A DNA stretch of 34,755 bases from Verrucomicrobiota bacterium (GTDB lineage: Bacteria > Verrucomicrobiota > Verrucomicrobiia > Opitutales > Oceanipulchritudinaceae): assembly GCA_021208135.1 (NCBI GenBank), contig JAJOKB010000003.1:1-34755 (forward strand). The letters are read 5' to 3'. The position numbers were made by a program, and so were the translations under genes. The notes under the pieces were generated by a model. The model made no database searches. It saw only the letters and a list, made by a program, of their open reading frames with translations, and was not told where the DNA came from. How positions within the stretch are numbered: position 1 is the first letter of the stretch; each line of letters opens with the position of its first letter. Positions 1 through 10,440 of the stretch are shown here, one piece after another.

Positions 1-624
1 GAGTTGTGTGATTTGAGCCGGAAAAATCGCCGGAAACTCATTGGCACGCTCTCGAAAGGGTTCAGGCAACGCGTAGGCATAGCCGACGCCATTTTGTCCA
101 AACCGGAAGTGACCATTATGGATGAGCCTACCATTGGGCTGGATCCCCATCAGGTGCTGTTGATTCGGGAGTTGATTCAATCCCTGCGTGGAACTACCAC
201 AGTCATCCTATCCAGCCATATTCTCTCGGAAGTCGAGAAGTCCTGTGACAAGGTTATCATCATCAACCAGGGGTTATTGGTTGCCAGTGGTACCCCGGAT
301 GCGTTGCGTCAGGAATTTACCGGAGCGCGCACCTATCGCGTCGAAGTTTTGGGCGATGTCAAAGTCTTGTTACAAGCGGTACGCCAAGTTCAAGGAGATC
401 TCCAGATTCACCGTCAACAGTCGGTGGGATCGGATGGATTTGTGCAATATGAATTGACTAGTAAGGACGGCTCAAACCGGGCTGAGGAGTTGATGCGTCA
501 GCTTGCCGCCACGCCCGAACTGCGCGTGCGCGGTTTGCAATTGGTGGAAGCCCGGCTGGAGGACGTCTTTTTGGCAGCGACCCGAAGAAGTTGGGAAGTT
601 GAAATGAGCAAGGGTAACCAATGA
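1..624 (+). CDS. ABC transporter ATP-binding protein, Gld/ABC-2 type, 5'-truncated
   Basis: C-terminal about 207 residues of an ABC ATPase that powers an ABC-2 exporter at the inner membrane. The frame is open at base 1, so the N-terminal part with the Walker A motif lies outside the window. Visible motifs are a variant ABC signature LSKGFRQRVG (in place of LSGGQ), Walker B with catalytic Glu (VTIMDEPTIGLDP), and the H-loop (SSHILSEVE). After the nucleotide-binding domain comes a C-terminal extension of about 100 residues, as in GldA-like and CcmA-like ATPases. The stop overlaps the start of the next gene (ATGA at 621-624), which suggests translational coupling to the permease. The substrate cannot be told from sequence. 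Family confidence is high. Confidence 0.93.
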   Translation, partial: ELCDLSRKNRRKLIGTLSKGFRQRVGIADAILSKPEVTIMDEPTIGLDPHQVLLIRELIQSLRGTTTVILSSHILSEVEKSCDKVIIINQGLLVASGTPDALRQEFTGARTYRVEVLGDVKVLLQAVRQVQGDLQIHRQQSVGSDGFVQYELTSKDGSNRAEELMRQLAATPELRVRGLQLVEARLEDVFLAATRRSWEVEMSKGNQ

Positions 625-1384
625 GACATTTTTTAATTTTATTGCGCCACGAGTTGCGGGTCTTGATGGTCTCCCCATCCACCTACATTGCTGCGGTGCT
701 TGCGGTTACCATGATGGGATTTCTGTATTTCCTCATGTTGTTAATTGCCATGGAAGGTCCTCAGGAGCAGTTGCCCCCCGAGTTGTTCTCAGTTTTTTCT
801 GGATCCCTGTACTCTTGATAGTGCCGATGCTCACCATGCGTTCAGTGGCTGAAGAGCGGCGTCTAGGTACCTTGGAAACGATGATGACCACTCCTATTGG
901 AGCTTTGGAGTTGGTTGCGGCCAAATTTGCTGCTGCCTACAGCTTTTATATACTCATCTGGGCTTCCTCAATGGCGTATCCTTTGTTAACCAGTTGGGGC
1001 CTGGGGCAACCCGCCATGACTCAATTGCTGCTTGATCCGGGTACAATCAAGGGTGGGTACGCTTTCATTGCCCTGAGCGGTATGTTGTTTATCGCTGTCG
1101 GAGTCTTTAGCAGCAGTCTCACGCGCAGCCAGTTGGTGGCGGGCATGTTGAGTTTCAGTATTTTGTTCATGTTGATGGTTGGTGCCACTGCTCTTAACTT
1201 TGTTGAAACTGGGCTTGGACATAATCAGTTTCGCGGGGCCCCTTTGGTGCAATATCTCCAGGTGTTTCAGCATTTTGAAGATTTTGTCCGGGGTACCATA
1301 GATACCCGCCCTTTGGTTTATTATCTTTCAGGGACCGCCCTGGTCCTTGGTTTGGCCGGTTATAACGTTGAATCCAAGGCCTGA
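621..1384 (+). CDS. ABC-2 type permease, GldF-like (frameshifted)
   Basis: Membrane subunit of the ABC exporter, about 254 residues once repaired. The ATG overlaps the ATPase stop by four bases. The first part starts MRHFLILLRHELRVL and carries the first membrane segment. The frame breaks in the T6 run at 793-798. Adding one T gives the continuous segment LFSVFFWIPVLLIVPMLTMR, followed by the conserved cytoplasmic motif SVAEERRLGTLETMMTTPI typical of GldF and NosY-type permeases. Several further hydrophobic segments follow, and the protein ends NVESKA. As printed, the gene would make a 65-residue fragment plus an out-of-frame 189-residue remainder. A single-base sequencing error is the simplest cause; a real pseudogene is possible but unlikely inside an intact operon. 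Confidence 0.85.
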
Positions 1385-1395
1385 CCTGCATCGCC

Positions 1396-2871
1396 ATGGC
1401 TACTTATTTTGACAAGTTTGAAAACAGCGTGCGCTTGCGCAGGCTCAATCGGTGGGTGCAGATCCTATTGTTCCTGGCCTTCATCGCAGGCATTAATTAC
1501 GCGGCAACGCATTTCTTTTGGCGTGTGGATCTGACTCAACGACATCTGTTTTCGTTGTCCCCGGAAACCATCGGCTATTTGCGCGAAATTCGGGAGCCTA
1601 TCGAGGTGATAGTCACTATTCCCAGCGATTCTCCGTTGGAAGATGAACGCTTATTAGCGAGGTATGTGCGCGGATTGTTACGCCAGTACGAATATACGGC
1701 CCGAGCTTTTGGTACCACTTTAACCGTTGAGTATGTCGATATTTTTAAGAACGTCCAAAGAGCGGCGCAACTGGCCAGAGACTACCAACTGGAGAGTCCG
1801 AATGTAGTCATGTTCAAAAGTGGTGATCGCCGCCGGGCGGTGTTGCCTGTGGATATTTTGGAATTTGATGAGCAACGTCCCACGGCGTTCAGAGGTGAAC
1901 AAGCCTTTACTTCTGCCATTATTGAAGTGGCTGCCACTGATCGCCCGGTCATTTATTTTACGGTTGGTCAGTCAGAGATGCGCCTTGAGGATACCAGTCC
2001 TGGCAGAGGTTTGTCGGTGCTTGCACGCGAGTTGCAGGCGCGCAATTTTGCTTTGGGCAACTTGGATTTGAGTCAGGTTGATGCAGTGCCTGATGATGCC
2101 AGCCTGGTTGTTGTCAAAGACCCGCAGGGTGCCTTATTGGCTTCTTCCCAAGAAAAGTTGCGCAGGTTTGTCAATGAACGCGCTGGTCGATTGATGGTAT
2201 TTATCAGCCCGGGCAGGATGCATGGTCTGGATGATTTGTTCTTTGAATGGGGTATTCTTGCCGATGACATGGTTGTTCTAGAGCAAGGGGCTGACTTCCT
2301 TGAAGGCAGTGGCAATTATTTGGTGCGCAATTTCGGTGAACACCCCATTACCGAGGTGCTGATCAGAAATCAAACGTTCGTGGTCACTGGACTGAGTCGT
2401 CCAGTACGCCCTGATCCCGGCGCTCCGTTTGATGACCGTTTGCGCACTCACGCACTCATGGCCAGTTCCCGGGACAGCTGGGGTGAGCGTGCCTATCGGC
2501 AGGCTGTTGTTCCACAGTTTGATCCTGATGTAGATTTGCCTGGGCCTGTGCCCGTTGCTACAGTTGCGGAACGACGGGCTTCCTCCCAGTTAGGAATCAA
2601 CGTTCAGGGTGGAAGGGTCTTGGTGGTTGGAAGTGGTGATCTGCTTGCCAATCGAAGAATTGGTAACGTGGGTAACTTCTCTTTTGTCTTCAGTAGTCTC
2701 AATTGGATGTTGGATCGCGACCGGATGCTGGCCATTCCGCCAAGGCCCATTGAACGTTATGAACTCACTGCCAGTCAGGCAACATTACAGCGTATTGCCC
2801 TGTTGTTTTTACTTGTTCCTCTGGGCGTTGCCGCCCTGGGATTCTTTCTGATTTGGTTGCGACGCTGGTAG
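1396..2871 (+). CDS. GldG-like ABC exporter auxiliary protein
   Basis: Protein of 491 residues that resembles the GldG family (Gldg_ABC_transp type), the extracytoplasmic partner of Gld ABC exporters. Seen: an N-terminal membrane segment at about residues 20-42 (WVQILLFLAFIAGINYAATH), then the family hallmark VDLTQRHLFSLSPETIGYL, a long periplasmic region with a Rossmann-like stretch (RPVIYFTVGQSE, and VVVKDPQGALLASSQEKL), and a C-terminal membrane anchor at about 468-488. It lies 11 bases after the permease and 19 bases before the DUF4340 gene, so all four genes look like one operon. The frame is intact. No Shine-Dalgarno sequence precedes the ATG. In Bacteroidota these proteins serve gliding motility, but in other phyla the role is unknown. 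Confidence 0.88.
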   Translation: MATYFDKFENSVRLRRLNRWVQILLFLAFIAGINYAATHFFWRVDLTQRHLFSLSPETIGYLREIREPIEVIVTIPSDSPLEDERLLARYVRGLLRQYEYTARAFGTTLTVEYVDIFKNVQRAAQLARDYQLESPNVVMFKSGDRRRAVLPVDILEFDEQRPTAFRGEQAFTSAIIEVAATDRPVIYFTVGQSEMRLEDTSPGRGLSVLARELQARNFALGNLDLSQVDAVPDDASLVVVKDPQGALLASSQEKLRRFVNERAGRLMVFISPGRMHGLDDLFFEWGILADDMVVLEQGADFLEGSGNYLVRNFGEHPITEVLIRNQTFVVTGLSRPVRPDPGAPFDDRLRTHALMASSRDSWGERAYRQAVVPQFDPDVDLPGPVPVATVAERRASSQLGINVQGGRVLVVGSGDLLANRRIGNVGNFSFVFSSLNWMLDRDRMLAIPPRPIERYELTASQATLQRIALLFLLVPLGVAALGFFLIWLRRW

Positions 2872-2890
2872 GTACCGAAGGATTTTTATT

Positions 2891-4758
2891 GTGAAATACA
2901 AACTTACAGTCGTATTGGCTCTGCTCAACATCTTGTTGTTTGGCACTTTATTTTACATGGAGAAGGTCCGTGGAGCCCAGCAGCGGTTTCAAGCTGACAG
3001 CCGTTTAGTCTTGCCCATGGGTTTCGTGGAACGTATCGAGCACATTCGGGTTGAGGGAGTAGGCGAGACCGCTTTTTTGGAACTTCGGCGCAACGGCAAC
3101 AGGTGGGATGTCGAGGCCCCGGTTTCCTGGCCGGCCAACGCATTCGCGATCGACAATCTGTTGCATCGACTGGCATTTTTGGAGTGGCGCAACCGGTTCT
3201 CTGTGCGTGAGCTCGAACGGGCAGGTCAGTCTCTGGAACAGTACGGCTTGGAGCCACCCCGGCTACGATTGGTGATGAGTGCGGGCGATGAACAGGTTGT
3301 CCTTGCATTGGGCGATGCTACTGAATTGGGCAATAGTCTCTACATGCTGTCGCCCGATGCGCAGCAGGTTTTGGTCACCGGACGCGACTTGTTGTATCTG
3401 GCCGCCGGTGATTCAAGTCAGTTTTATCACAACAGGATCTTGACCATTGCCCCATTTGAGGCACGCAACCTCACCGTGCAGCGCAGTGGCAGCCAGGCAT
3501 CCTCTCGCGTGCAATTGGTGCGCACAGCAGAGCGCTGGCGCTTCGAAACCCCCATTTTGGCTCCAGCCGATCAACGTTTGGTTCAGCAAGCACTTGAGCA
3601 GTTGCATGCTATTGAAGTAGATCGGTTTTTGGATCCAGATCCGACTGCCCAAGGTCTGGTTAATCCCTCCGTGCGCATCACAGTGGGTGCTGGCATGCAG
3701 CGTCAGACTCTATGGGTAGGGGGCGTTGCCGGAACCGTTGCAGGCAATCAGGTTTTATATGCCAAGCTTGAGGACAGACCTGCGGTATTCACAATCCCTT
3801 CAGGCGCTATCGAATTAGTGCGCAATGCTCAGGAGACTTTTGCGCCAACGCCGGGTTTTGGACGTTCAGCCTCACAGGCTCAATTCCATTGAGATTCTAC
3901 AGGGAGATTTGTCGCTACGCTTACAAAAGCTTGAAAGTGGCAACTGGCAGGTTGTTTACAAGGATCGTGACGACAGTCTGCGCTCTATTACTGCCGATTC
4001 CGGCAAGGTCGATGATCTAATCAAAATTTTACAAGATCTGGAGGCTGTTGGATTCGTCAGCGACGCTCCCTCGTCACTCGATCTGGCAAATTTTGGTTTG
4101 GACGATCCTCAACGCCGGATTGTGCTGCGCGAGTCGGATGGCAGCCGCTATTTTCTTCAGTTAGGACAATTGGACAGTGCCAATAACCTCATTTACGCCA
4201 GCACCAGTTTGGCCGCCACTGTCTATCAGGTCAGGCCGTTTGTCTTGGCAGCAACTTCCTTGTCACCGCTCCGCTTTCGCGATCGGCGTATCCTGCCTTT
4301 GCCGGGTGCTGCCAACTTATTGGCAATCGAGTGGCTAGCGCGTTCCGATGAGGATGAATCCATGATTCGGCGGTTGCAGGGATCTGATTTAGAGGCAAGC
4401 CCCTTGGCGGCAAGGGCCAGGGGTTTTGAGGTGGGCGAATTTCTCCGCGAAGGCTTTCAAGATCCTTGGCAGCGGGATGCGAGCAGCGTCGTTGAATGGA
4501 CATCGATTTTGCGTTTTATGTATCGATTGCCTGGGGATCCGGCTGACAGTGATCCTCGGGTGGAAGAACTTTTCCTGAGTGAGCGCAGAGGTGGGACTAC
4601 ACAGTTTGCTGCCAGCCGCAGCGAGGACGTGATCTTTACGCTTCCGCTCAATTTTTATGGATGAGTTGGAAGCTTTGCGTACTCCTGCAGTGCGCCCTGA
4701 TGAGGGAATCAATCCAGAAGTAATGCCTGAAATGGATCCTCCCTCCGTGGAGGATTAA
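2891..4758 (+). CDS. DUF4340 domain protein of the Gld-like ABC locus (two frameshifts)
   Basis: Envelope protein of about 621 residues after repair. It carries repeated DUF4340 modules, a family that almost always follows GldG-like genes. It starts at GTG 2891 with AAGGA upstream and has one N-terminal membrane segment (LTVVLALLNILLFGTLFYM), with the rest periplasmic. Frame break 1 is in T4 at 3838-3841: removing one T joins VRNAQET to LRQRRVLDVQPHRLNSIEIL, the typical hinge before the second DUF4340 repeat. Frame break 2 is in T5 at 4652-4656: removing one T replaces the premature end with LNFMDELEALRTPAVRPDEG and a natural stop at 4756-4758. Both fixes give the expected architecture. Biochemical role unknown. 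Confidence 0.82.
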
Positions 4759-4765
4759 CGCAACC

Positions 4766-7502
4766 ATGGCTTTACCGCGTTGGATTTACAAGGGCTGTTG
4801 CCATGGGGCTCGATGCGGCAAATGGTGCTTGGATGGATTTTTGATGCTATGCCTGTGTTTGCAATGTCTGCTCTTGATTTGGCTCTTTGGGCAAAACCGA
4901 ATTCAAGTACCTCTGTGGCTATTGCGCGAACTTGAAACGCGGTTTGTTCAGCAGGGATTTGAACTTTCTTTTGAGCGCATCAGTTTTGATCTTACGGGTG
5001 GTGTTTTAGCTGAGGGAGTTGAGTTTCGTACTTCGGATGGCGAACTGGTGCTCCAGGCTTCTGCACTTTTTATGGATGTGAGCCTGTTTAGTCTGGCGAC
5101 AGGATTCGGTCAAAGGTTTGAGGCCATGGGCCTCAGAGACGCTGTCTTGTTTGAACCTGCTGTTTTGTCAGGAACAGGACTTAACAGCCCGATTGTGCAC
5201 GCATCCGAAATTTTCCTGGAAATGCGTTCAAGTCGTGTGGACATTCAACGGTTGCTGGTGCGCGATAGCCGCGACAGTATTACTGTCCACGGAAGTTTGA
5301 ACGGCAGATTTCTCCCCACAAAAGATCCTGGTTCCACGGGAACTGCAGCCATGGAGACCTGGGAAGACTATTGGTTTGCTGTGGCTCGTTTACGTCGGGT
5401 CTGGATGGCAATGCACAGCAGTTCACATCCCTTGAATATCGAAGTTGCATTGCAATCGGGTGATACATTTACGGCTGCCGCTGTTAAGGCGCTGTGGAAA
5501 GGGTGCAGCGCTTCGATTGATGCAAAAACAGGCTTGGCAGCTGATCGCCTGGAAGTAGATCTACGCCTTGTCATTGATTCTTCAGGAGTGCATCCGTTGT
5601 TGGCAGATGTATCTATGCAGAGCCTTGCTATCCGTGGTCTACCCAGCGGTTCTCTTCAGGCCCAAAACCTTAGGCTGGGCATGAACAAGGATTTCACCAC
5701 CTGGGTCACTGCAGGTGCCCTGACACACTTTGATGTTTATGCTGAGGCCATTCAGATCTCTATTCCAGATCTGCGCACTGCCGGGTTGGATGCGACGGCT
5801 CACCTCGACTTTGTTGTGTGGGGCGAACCACAAACTGTTCGCACGCAAAGGAGCGAGTTGAGCAATCGACCAACCGTACATCTGGATCTGCGTTTACCGC
5901 TGAAACCCGTTTTACTTCATCCTCGATTGGCCCTGGAAGAGGTAGATGAAATGTTGCAACTGAAACATCCCTTGCGTTTGGACGCGGTTCTCGCGCTTGG
6001 TGAAAACCTTTTGGATAGCACTTTGCGCGGCCACTTTTCGCTGGAGGGCTTTTGTCGCCCCGCGGTTCTGTTTTTGAATCCACCAGGGGTAGGGTGGTAG
6101 TTGGACCGTCACAAAGTTCTGGTCAATGAAGCCACTGCTTTGAATCCTGACGGACAGGAGCCTTTTGGTGGCTATGTACAATATTTCGATCCTCTGGATT
6201 TCAGAATCTTTGCACGTGGTACCATCCACCCGGAAATATTGGACCCATTACTGGATGAATGGTGGGCCAATCTCTGGGAAAATATGTCTCTTGAGGGGCC
6301 TCCCGCCTATGGTGATGTCGACGTCTTTGGCCGTTGGCGTGAGACCGAACTGGTTCAGGCCCGGGTGTATGCCATTGGGTCCAACGCGCTTTATCGCGGA
6401 CAACAGGTCAAAGAGGTAAGCCTGGATCTACACCATAAGCGTGGATTTGTTGATATCAGCCGCCTTAATGCCCTGGCAGGTGCGGGTGGTGAATTTTCCG
6501 GATCTATGGTTTGGGTGTTTCCTGTCGACCGCGAAGCGCCGATGCACTCCATTTTTGATCTCACCAGTACCGTGCCACTGCCAGTTTTACTAACGGCATT
6601 GGGACAGGAACCAGCAGCTTTCAGTTGGCTGAATCCCACTGATCCTCCGCTCGTACATCTGGGTGGTCGTCGTCTTGAACCGAGAGAAATGGCCGGGGAA
6701 ACGATCGCTGTGGCCACACCTCCGGTGCAGAATGTGCGCATCTCCGGCAATAGCGGCCCCGGTTTATTGGATACCATTCCCTTTGATTCAATGCAGTTGG
6801 ATCTGCAGTTGGATGGTGGTGCCTTGCAATCGCGTGACATTCAGCTGGGATTGTTTGGTGGCACTGTGGCCGCCAATCTTTCAGTTCAAGACTACTTGGA
6901 CGAGCGTTCGCCACTGGACATCAAGCTCACAGCTGTTGGCTTGGACTATGGCGCTGTTGCCGTTTGGTTGGGGGGCAATGAGAACACCGGGACTTTGTCC
7001 TTTGAGGCAATGCTTGCGGGTGACCGTAGTGGACCGGACAGCCTCTCAGGCAATGCTTCTGTCATTGTTGCCGAGGCCGATTTTGGCCGGATTCGGCTGC
7101 TCGGTCCTATGTCGCGACTACTGGATGCCATCGGACTGAACTTTTCCTCATTCGCCCTCAATAAAGCTACTGCTACTGTAATTGTTGCCGAAGGACGCAG
7201 GATAGAAGTCCCCGATTTGCGAATTCAGGGACCATCGGCAAATATTCAGGGCCAGGGTGCGGTCTTTCTCGCTACCCGGAACCTGGATTTTGATGTGCGC
7301 GTATTTTTGCTGGATCCACCAAGCTTCGGCTGCGTTCCATGGTCGGTTGGTGCTTCGGCCCCTATCCCACGTCCTCGAACTCAGGGTGAGCGGCGACATA
7401 GACAATCCCAATTGGCGCTTTCGCAACAACCCGCTCAACTTTCTGTTGCCCGGGATTGATCCAGTGACATCTGAGATTCAAAATCCCTTAACCGAAGAAT
7501 AA
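4766..7502 (+). CDS. Large AsmA/TamB-like envelope protein (four frameshifts)
   Basis: After repair this is a single protein of about 912 residues with an N-terminal membrane anchor (residues about 22-44) and a long periplasmic beta-rich body ending in an AsmA-type C-terminal block. AsmA-family proteins bridge inner and outer membranes and are linked to phospholipid transport. Four indels are inferred: T4 at 6050-6053 (one T missing), GG at 6103-6104 (one G extra), near 7319-7322 (one base missing) and C4 at 7359-7362 (one C missing). The first two compensate and remove an in-frame TAG at 6098-6100, giving ESTRGRVVVDRHKVLVNEA. The last two restore PLSHVLELRVSGDIDNPNW, which matches the family's closing motif. 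The start is 7 bases after the DUF4340 stop. The end overlaps opcA tail-to-tail by 15 bases. Confidence 0.75.
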
Positions 7503-8488
7503 GGCTTCGGACAAAGCATGGTCGCGTTTAATGGGTTCGATATGCAAAGGTTGTTCAGTTCTGCCTTGTCCCAAGTTCCATGATGCCATGCCTGTGTGTG
7601 ACCGCACGTTGTAGTCCCACCGAAGATAGGTGTTCTGTTGCCGGAATACCCACCGCAATTCGAATTGAGAAGGTTCCCCTTGTTCGTGGACTAAACTGGG
7701 TACAGTTTCTTTTGATTTGGCGCGGCGGTAACACTCCTGCAGGCATTGCTGGTGCCACTTGCCGAGGTGTTTGGCTTCGGCTGCCAGATTGGCTCCACTG
7801 CGCAGTGTTACTGTGGTCAGCCCATGAATCAGATTCTCCGGCGCAAATCCGCTCAATAGTTGACCAATATTTTGCCGTGCGGGTAAGGTCCTTGCCCAAG
7901 CCAAGTCTCTGGTTTTGTGCGGCTCCGGCCAATCCAAACCTTCGTAATCGTTGCCGTCACTGGTGCTGTCGAATAAAATCCTGCGGCATCGCTTGAAGAA
8001 ACTGAGGTATTTGTCGCGCACCCGATCGGCTTCACCCTGTGTAACCAATAATAGATTGGTAGATCCGCATCCAGCCAAAGCGATACCTGATTCTCCAGGA
8101 AATCCGGCCAATTCGGATTGTAGCCCAATATCAGTGCCTCACAGCAACACATATCGCGCATGTTTTTGCCAATGTAACATTGGCTAAACAGTTTGCTCTC
8201 CATGACTGGCTCATCGCCCGGTTCAGGTTGCGGGCACAAAACGATGATTCTACACGGATATTTTTGCGCAAAAGCGATCGCCGTATTGAAAATCGCCACC
8301 CCTTCTTCCGGTTCAGTGCGCATACCGAAATGCAGGATCAAGTTCATTTGCAATGCCCTGAAATCCGTGGCTCCGGGACCTTGTGTGGCACTGTTGTCAT
8401 CCCACATGTTTTGCAACGTGCGAGTCACATCCGACACTGGCATATGCACCCCGGGCAATGCCGCGAGCAGTTGTTGCTTGGTGGCCAT
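7488..8488 (-). CDS. opcA: Glucose-6-phosphate dehydrogenase assembly/regulatory protein OpcA (frameshifted)
   Basis: About 333 residues after repair. OpcA activates or assembles glucose-6-phosphate dehydrogenase, best known in cyanobacteria and actinobacteria. Seen: MATKQQLLAALPGVHMPVSD at the start, the N-terminal domain with MNLILHFG and ALILGYNPNWPDFLENQVSL, then the C-terminal domain. The frame breaks in CCC at 8035-8037 (+ strand). Adding one base joins LPIYYWLHR to GEADRVRDKYLSFFKRCRRI. The ATG is two bases after the zwf stop, so the pair is surely co-transcribed and probably translationally coupled. The assignment rests on domain resemblance plus the zwf neighbour. Confidence 0.8.
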
Positions 8489-8490
8489 GG

Positions 8491-10040
8491 TTAAACTCCG
8501 CTGCGTCGCCATTCGTGGTGGTTTTGCCACAGCAGCCTTTCCGCCTCCAGTGGACCCCAGGATCCGGCTGCGTAACTGCAACACCATTCTGCTGTTCCCG
8601 CTGCCAGTGTTCCAAAACTGGGGTGATCAGCTCCCAGGATGCCTCGGTTTCATCGCCTCGGATAAATAAAGTGCTGTCTCCCACCATAGCATCGAGAATC
8701 AACCGTTCATAGGCTTCAGGCGTGTTCGATCCGAATGTCGTGGCGTAGCGAAAGTGCATCCGCACCGGTTGAGTCCTGGTCTCCAAACCAGGTACTTTCG
8801 AGTTCGATACCAAGGTCATGCCTTCATCTGGCTGAACCTGAATCACCAGCGTATTGGGTGCGGTATCAAATTGCCTTGAACCAGAAAACAAAATGCCCGG
8901 TGGTTGTTTAAACTGAATCGCAATTTCGGAAACCCGACGCGCCATGCGTTTGCCGGAACGCAAATAAAAGGGCACGCCATTCCAGCGCCAATTGTTGATC
9001 GACAAGCGCAGTGCTGCATAGGTTTCAGTAAAGGAGTCGGGCGGTACATCAGCCTCCTGCATATAGCCGGGAACCTTTTTACCTCCAACCAAACCCTCGA
9101 CATAGCGCGCACGCACCACATCACTTTCATCCACGCGCCCCAATTTCAACGGTTGCACGGCCTTCAATACCTTGACTTTTTCGTCGCGTATGGATTCCGG
9201 ATCCAGCGATACCGGTGGTTCCATCGCAATCAATGAAAGCAACTGCATGGTATGATTTTGAATCATGTCCCGGAGCGCTCCACTGCCATCATAATAGCCA
9301 GCCCTGGTACCGACTCCCACTTCCTCAGCTACTGTGATCTGTACGCAATCCACGTACTGACGATTCCAGATCGGCTCGAAAATGGCATTGGCAAATCGGG
9401 CAACCAACAGGTTTTGCACCGTCTCCTTGCCGAGGTAATGGTCTATGCGATAAACTTGGGATTCATCAAAATTTTGCGCGATAACCAGATTCAAGGCCTT
9501 GGCAGAAGCCAAATCATGACCAAACGGTTTTTCAATGATCACCTTGGCTGCTGTCTTGCCATTGACCTGATGCCGTGCCAATCCGGTCGCGCCCAGATTT
9601 TCAATGATTGGCGCGAAGACGGATGGTGGCGTGCTGATGTAAAACACCAGTTGCATATCACGGCCATAGGCTTTCTCGATAGCCTGAATCCGTTCAGCCA
9701 AGGACTCGAATGCCGTCCGGTCGCTGTAGTTGCCCGCATGATAAAAGATATGCGGCTCCACACTGCCCCACACGGTAGTATCCAACGGACGGCGGGAGAA
9801 TTGCTCAATCGCTCCCCGCGCTTCCTGACGAAAATCCTCGTCTGCCACCGGTTTGCGCCCAAACCCAATAAAGGCAAATGTCGAAGGCAACAAATTATCC
9901 AGACTCAAATTAAAGAGTGCAGGTATCAGTTTGCGTGCGGTGAGGTCGCCCGAGGCACCAAAAATCACCAGCACTGTTGGAGTTGCGCCGCGATGTTTAC
10001 TCAACCCGGCAAGGAATGGATGACGAGAGTCTTCTGGCAT
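8491..10040 (-). CDS. zwf: Glucose-6-phosphate 1-dehydrogenase (frameshifted near 3' end)
   Basis: First enzyme of the oxidative pentose phosphate pathway: glucose-6-phosphate plus NADP+ gives 6-phosphogluconolactone and NADPH. About 516 residues after repair. Seen: the nucleotide-binding loop VIFGASGDLTARKLIPALF near residue 25, the substrate-binding and catalytic motif YRIDHYLGKETVQNLL, and the conserved C-terminal end. The frame breaks at AA 8574-8575 (+ strand). Adding one base turns an out-of-frame tail into YAAGSWGPLEAERLLWQNHH and then WRRSGV plus stop at 8491-8493, as expected for the family. The chosen start is ATG at 10040 (MPEDSRHPFL); a TTG at 10058 would add six residues. It is 21 bases downstream of the small membrane protein gene and directly followed by opcA. 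Confidence 0.93.
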
Positions 10041-10061
10041 GGGAAAAAGACAGAGCAAAAA

Positions 10062-10427
10062 CTATTTGCGAACGAGACGCAAGAGCAGTGCTAAGGTTGC
10101 GATGAGCATGGCGGAAATGATGCCCGCGGCTACTTGTTTGGGTTCGCCGTTGGCGACGGCCTGCCAGCTAACGGTGGCGCGCCAGACAAAAATGCCGCCC
10201 AGAGGGATGGCTACACCCACGGCGATCCAGCGTAAAATTTGCACGCCCTTGAGCATGCCAAAGCCGAACAACAGGAAGATGGTTCCGAAAATGCTGCCAC
10301 TCATGAGAGCTGTCTTGGCGGCCTCTGGATTGGAAGCGTATCCCATCAGTCCGGCGAAAATCAAAAAGGCACCGTAGTAAAGTGTGGTCAGTGCGCGTGC
10401 GCGGAGGGGTGTGGTGTTGGTGGACAT
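10062..10427 (-). CDS. Small integral membrane protein, possibly TMEM14-like
   Basis: A 121-residue protein with about four predicted membrane segments and almost no soluble part: residues about 14-33 (TLYYGAFLIFAGLMGYA), 40-58, 65-83 and 98-117. The repeat-like layout, glycine-rich helices and GLMGYA motif recall the TMEM14 family (PF03647), but the resemblance is weak and I give it only as a possibility. It ends in basic residues (LLRLVRK). The gene lies between the O-antigen ligase (13-base gap upstream) and zwf (21-base gap downstream), so it belongs to the same leftward operon. No Shine-Dalgarno sequence is visible. Function unknown. Confidence 0.75.
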   Translation of the reverse strand: MSTNTTPLRARALTTLYYGAFLIFAGLMGYASNPEAAKTALMSGSIFGTIFLLFGFGMLKGVQILRWIAVGVAIPLGGIFVWRATVSWQAVANGEPKQVAAGIISAMLIATLALLLRLVRK

Positions 10428-10440
10428 GGTATTGATTGTG

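Noticed and set aside
3838-3841. Programmed frameshifting or selenocysteine at the internal TGA of the DUF4340 gene.
   Set aside because: The break needs one T removed from a T4 run and is one of many similar indels; no slippery heptamer with downstream structure or SECIS-like element was seen.
6098-6100. TAG as a true nonsense mutation or recoded stop in the AsmA-like gene.
   Set aside because: Two nearby compensating indels remove it and give a better family match, in line with the many other indels in the window.
9252-10094. A 280-residue open frame on the plus strand.
   Set aside because: It is antisense to zwf, which has clear enzyme motifs, and the translated product looks random.
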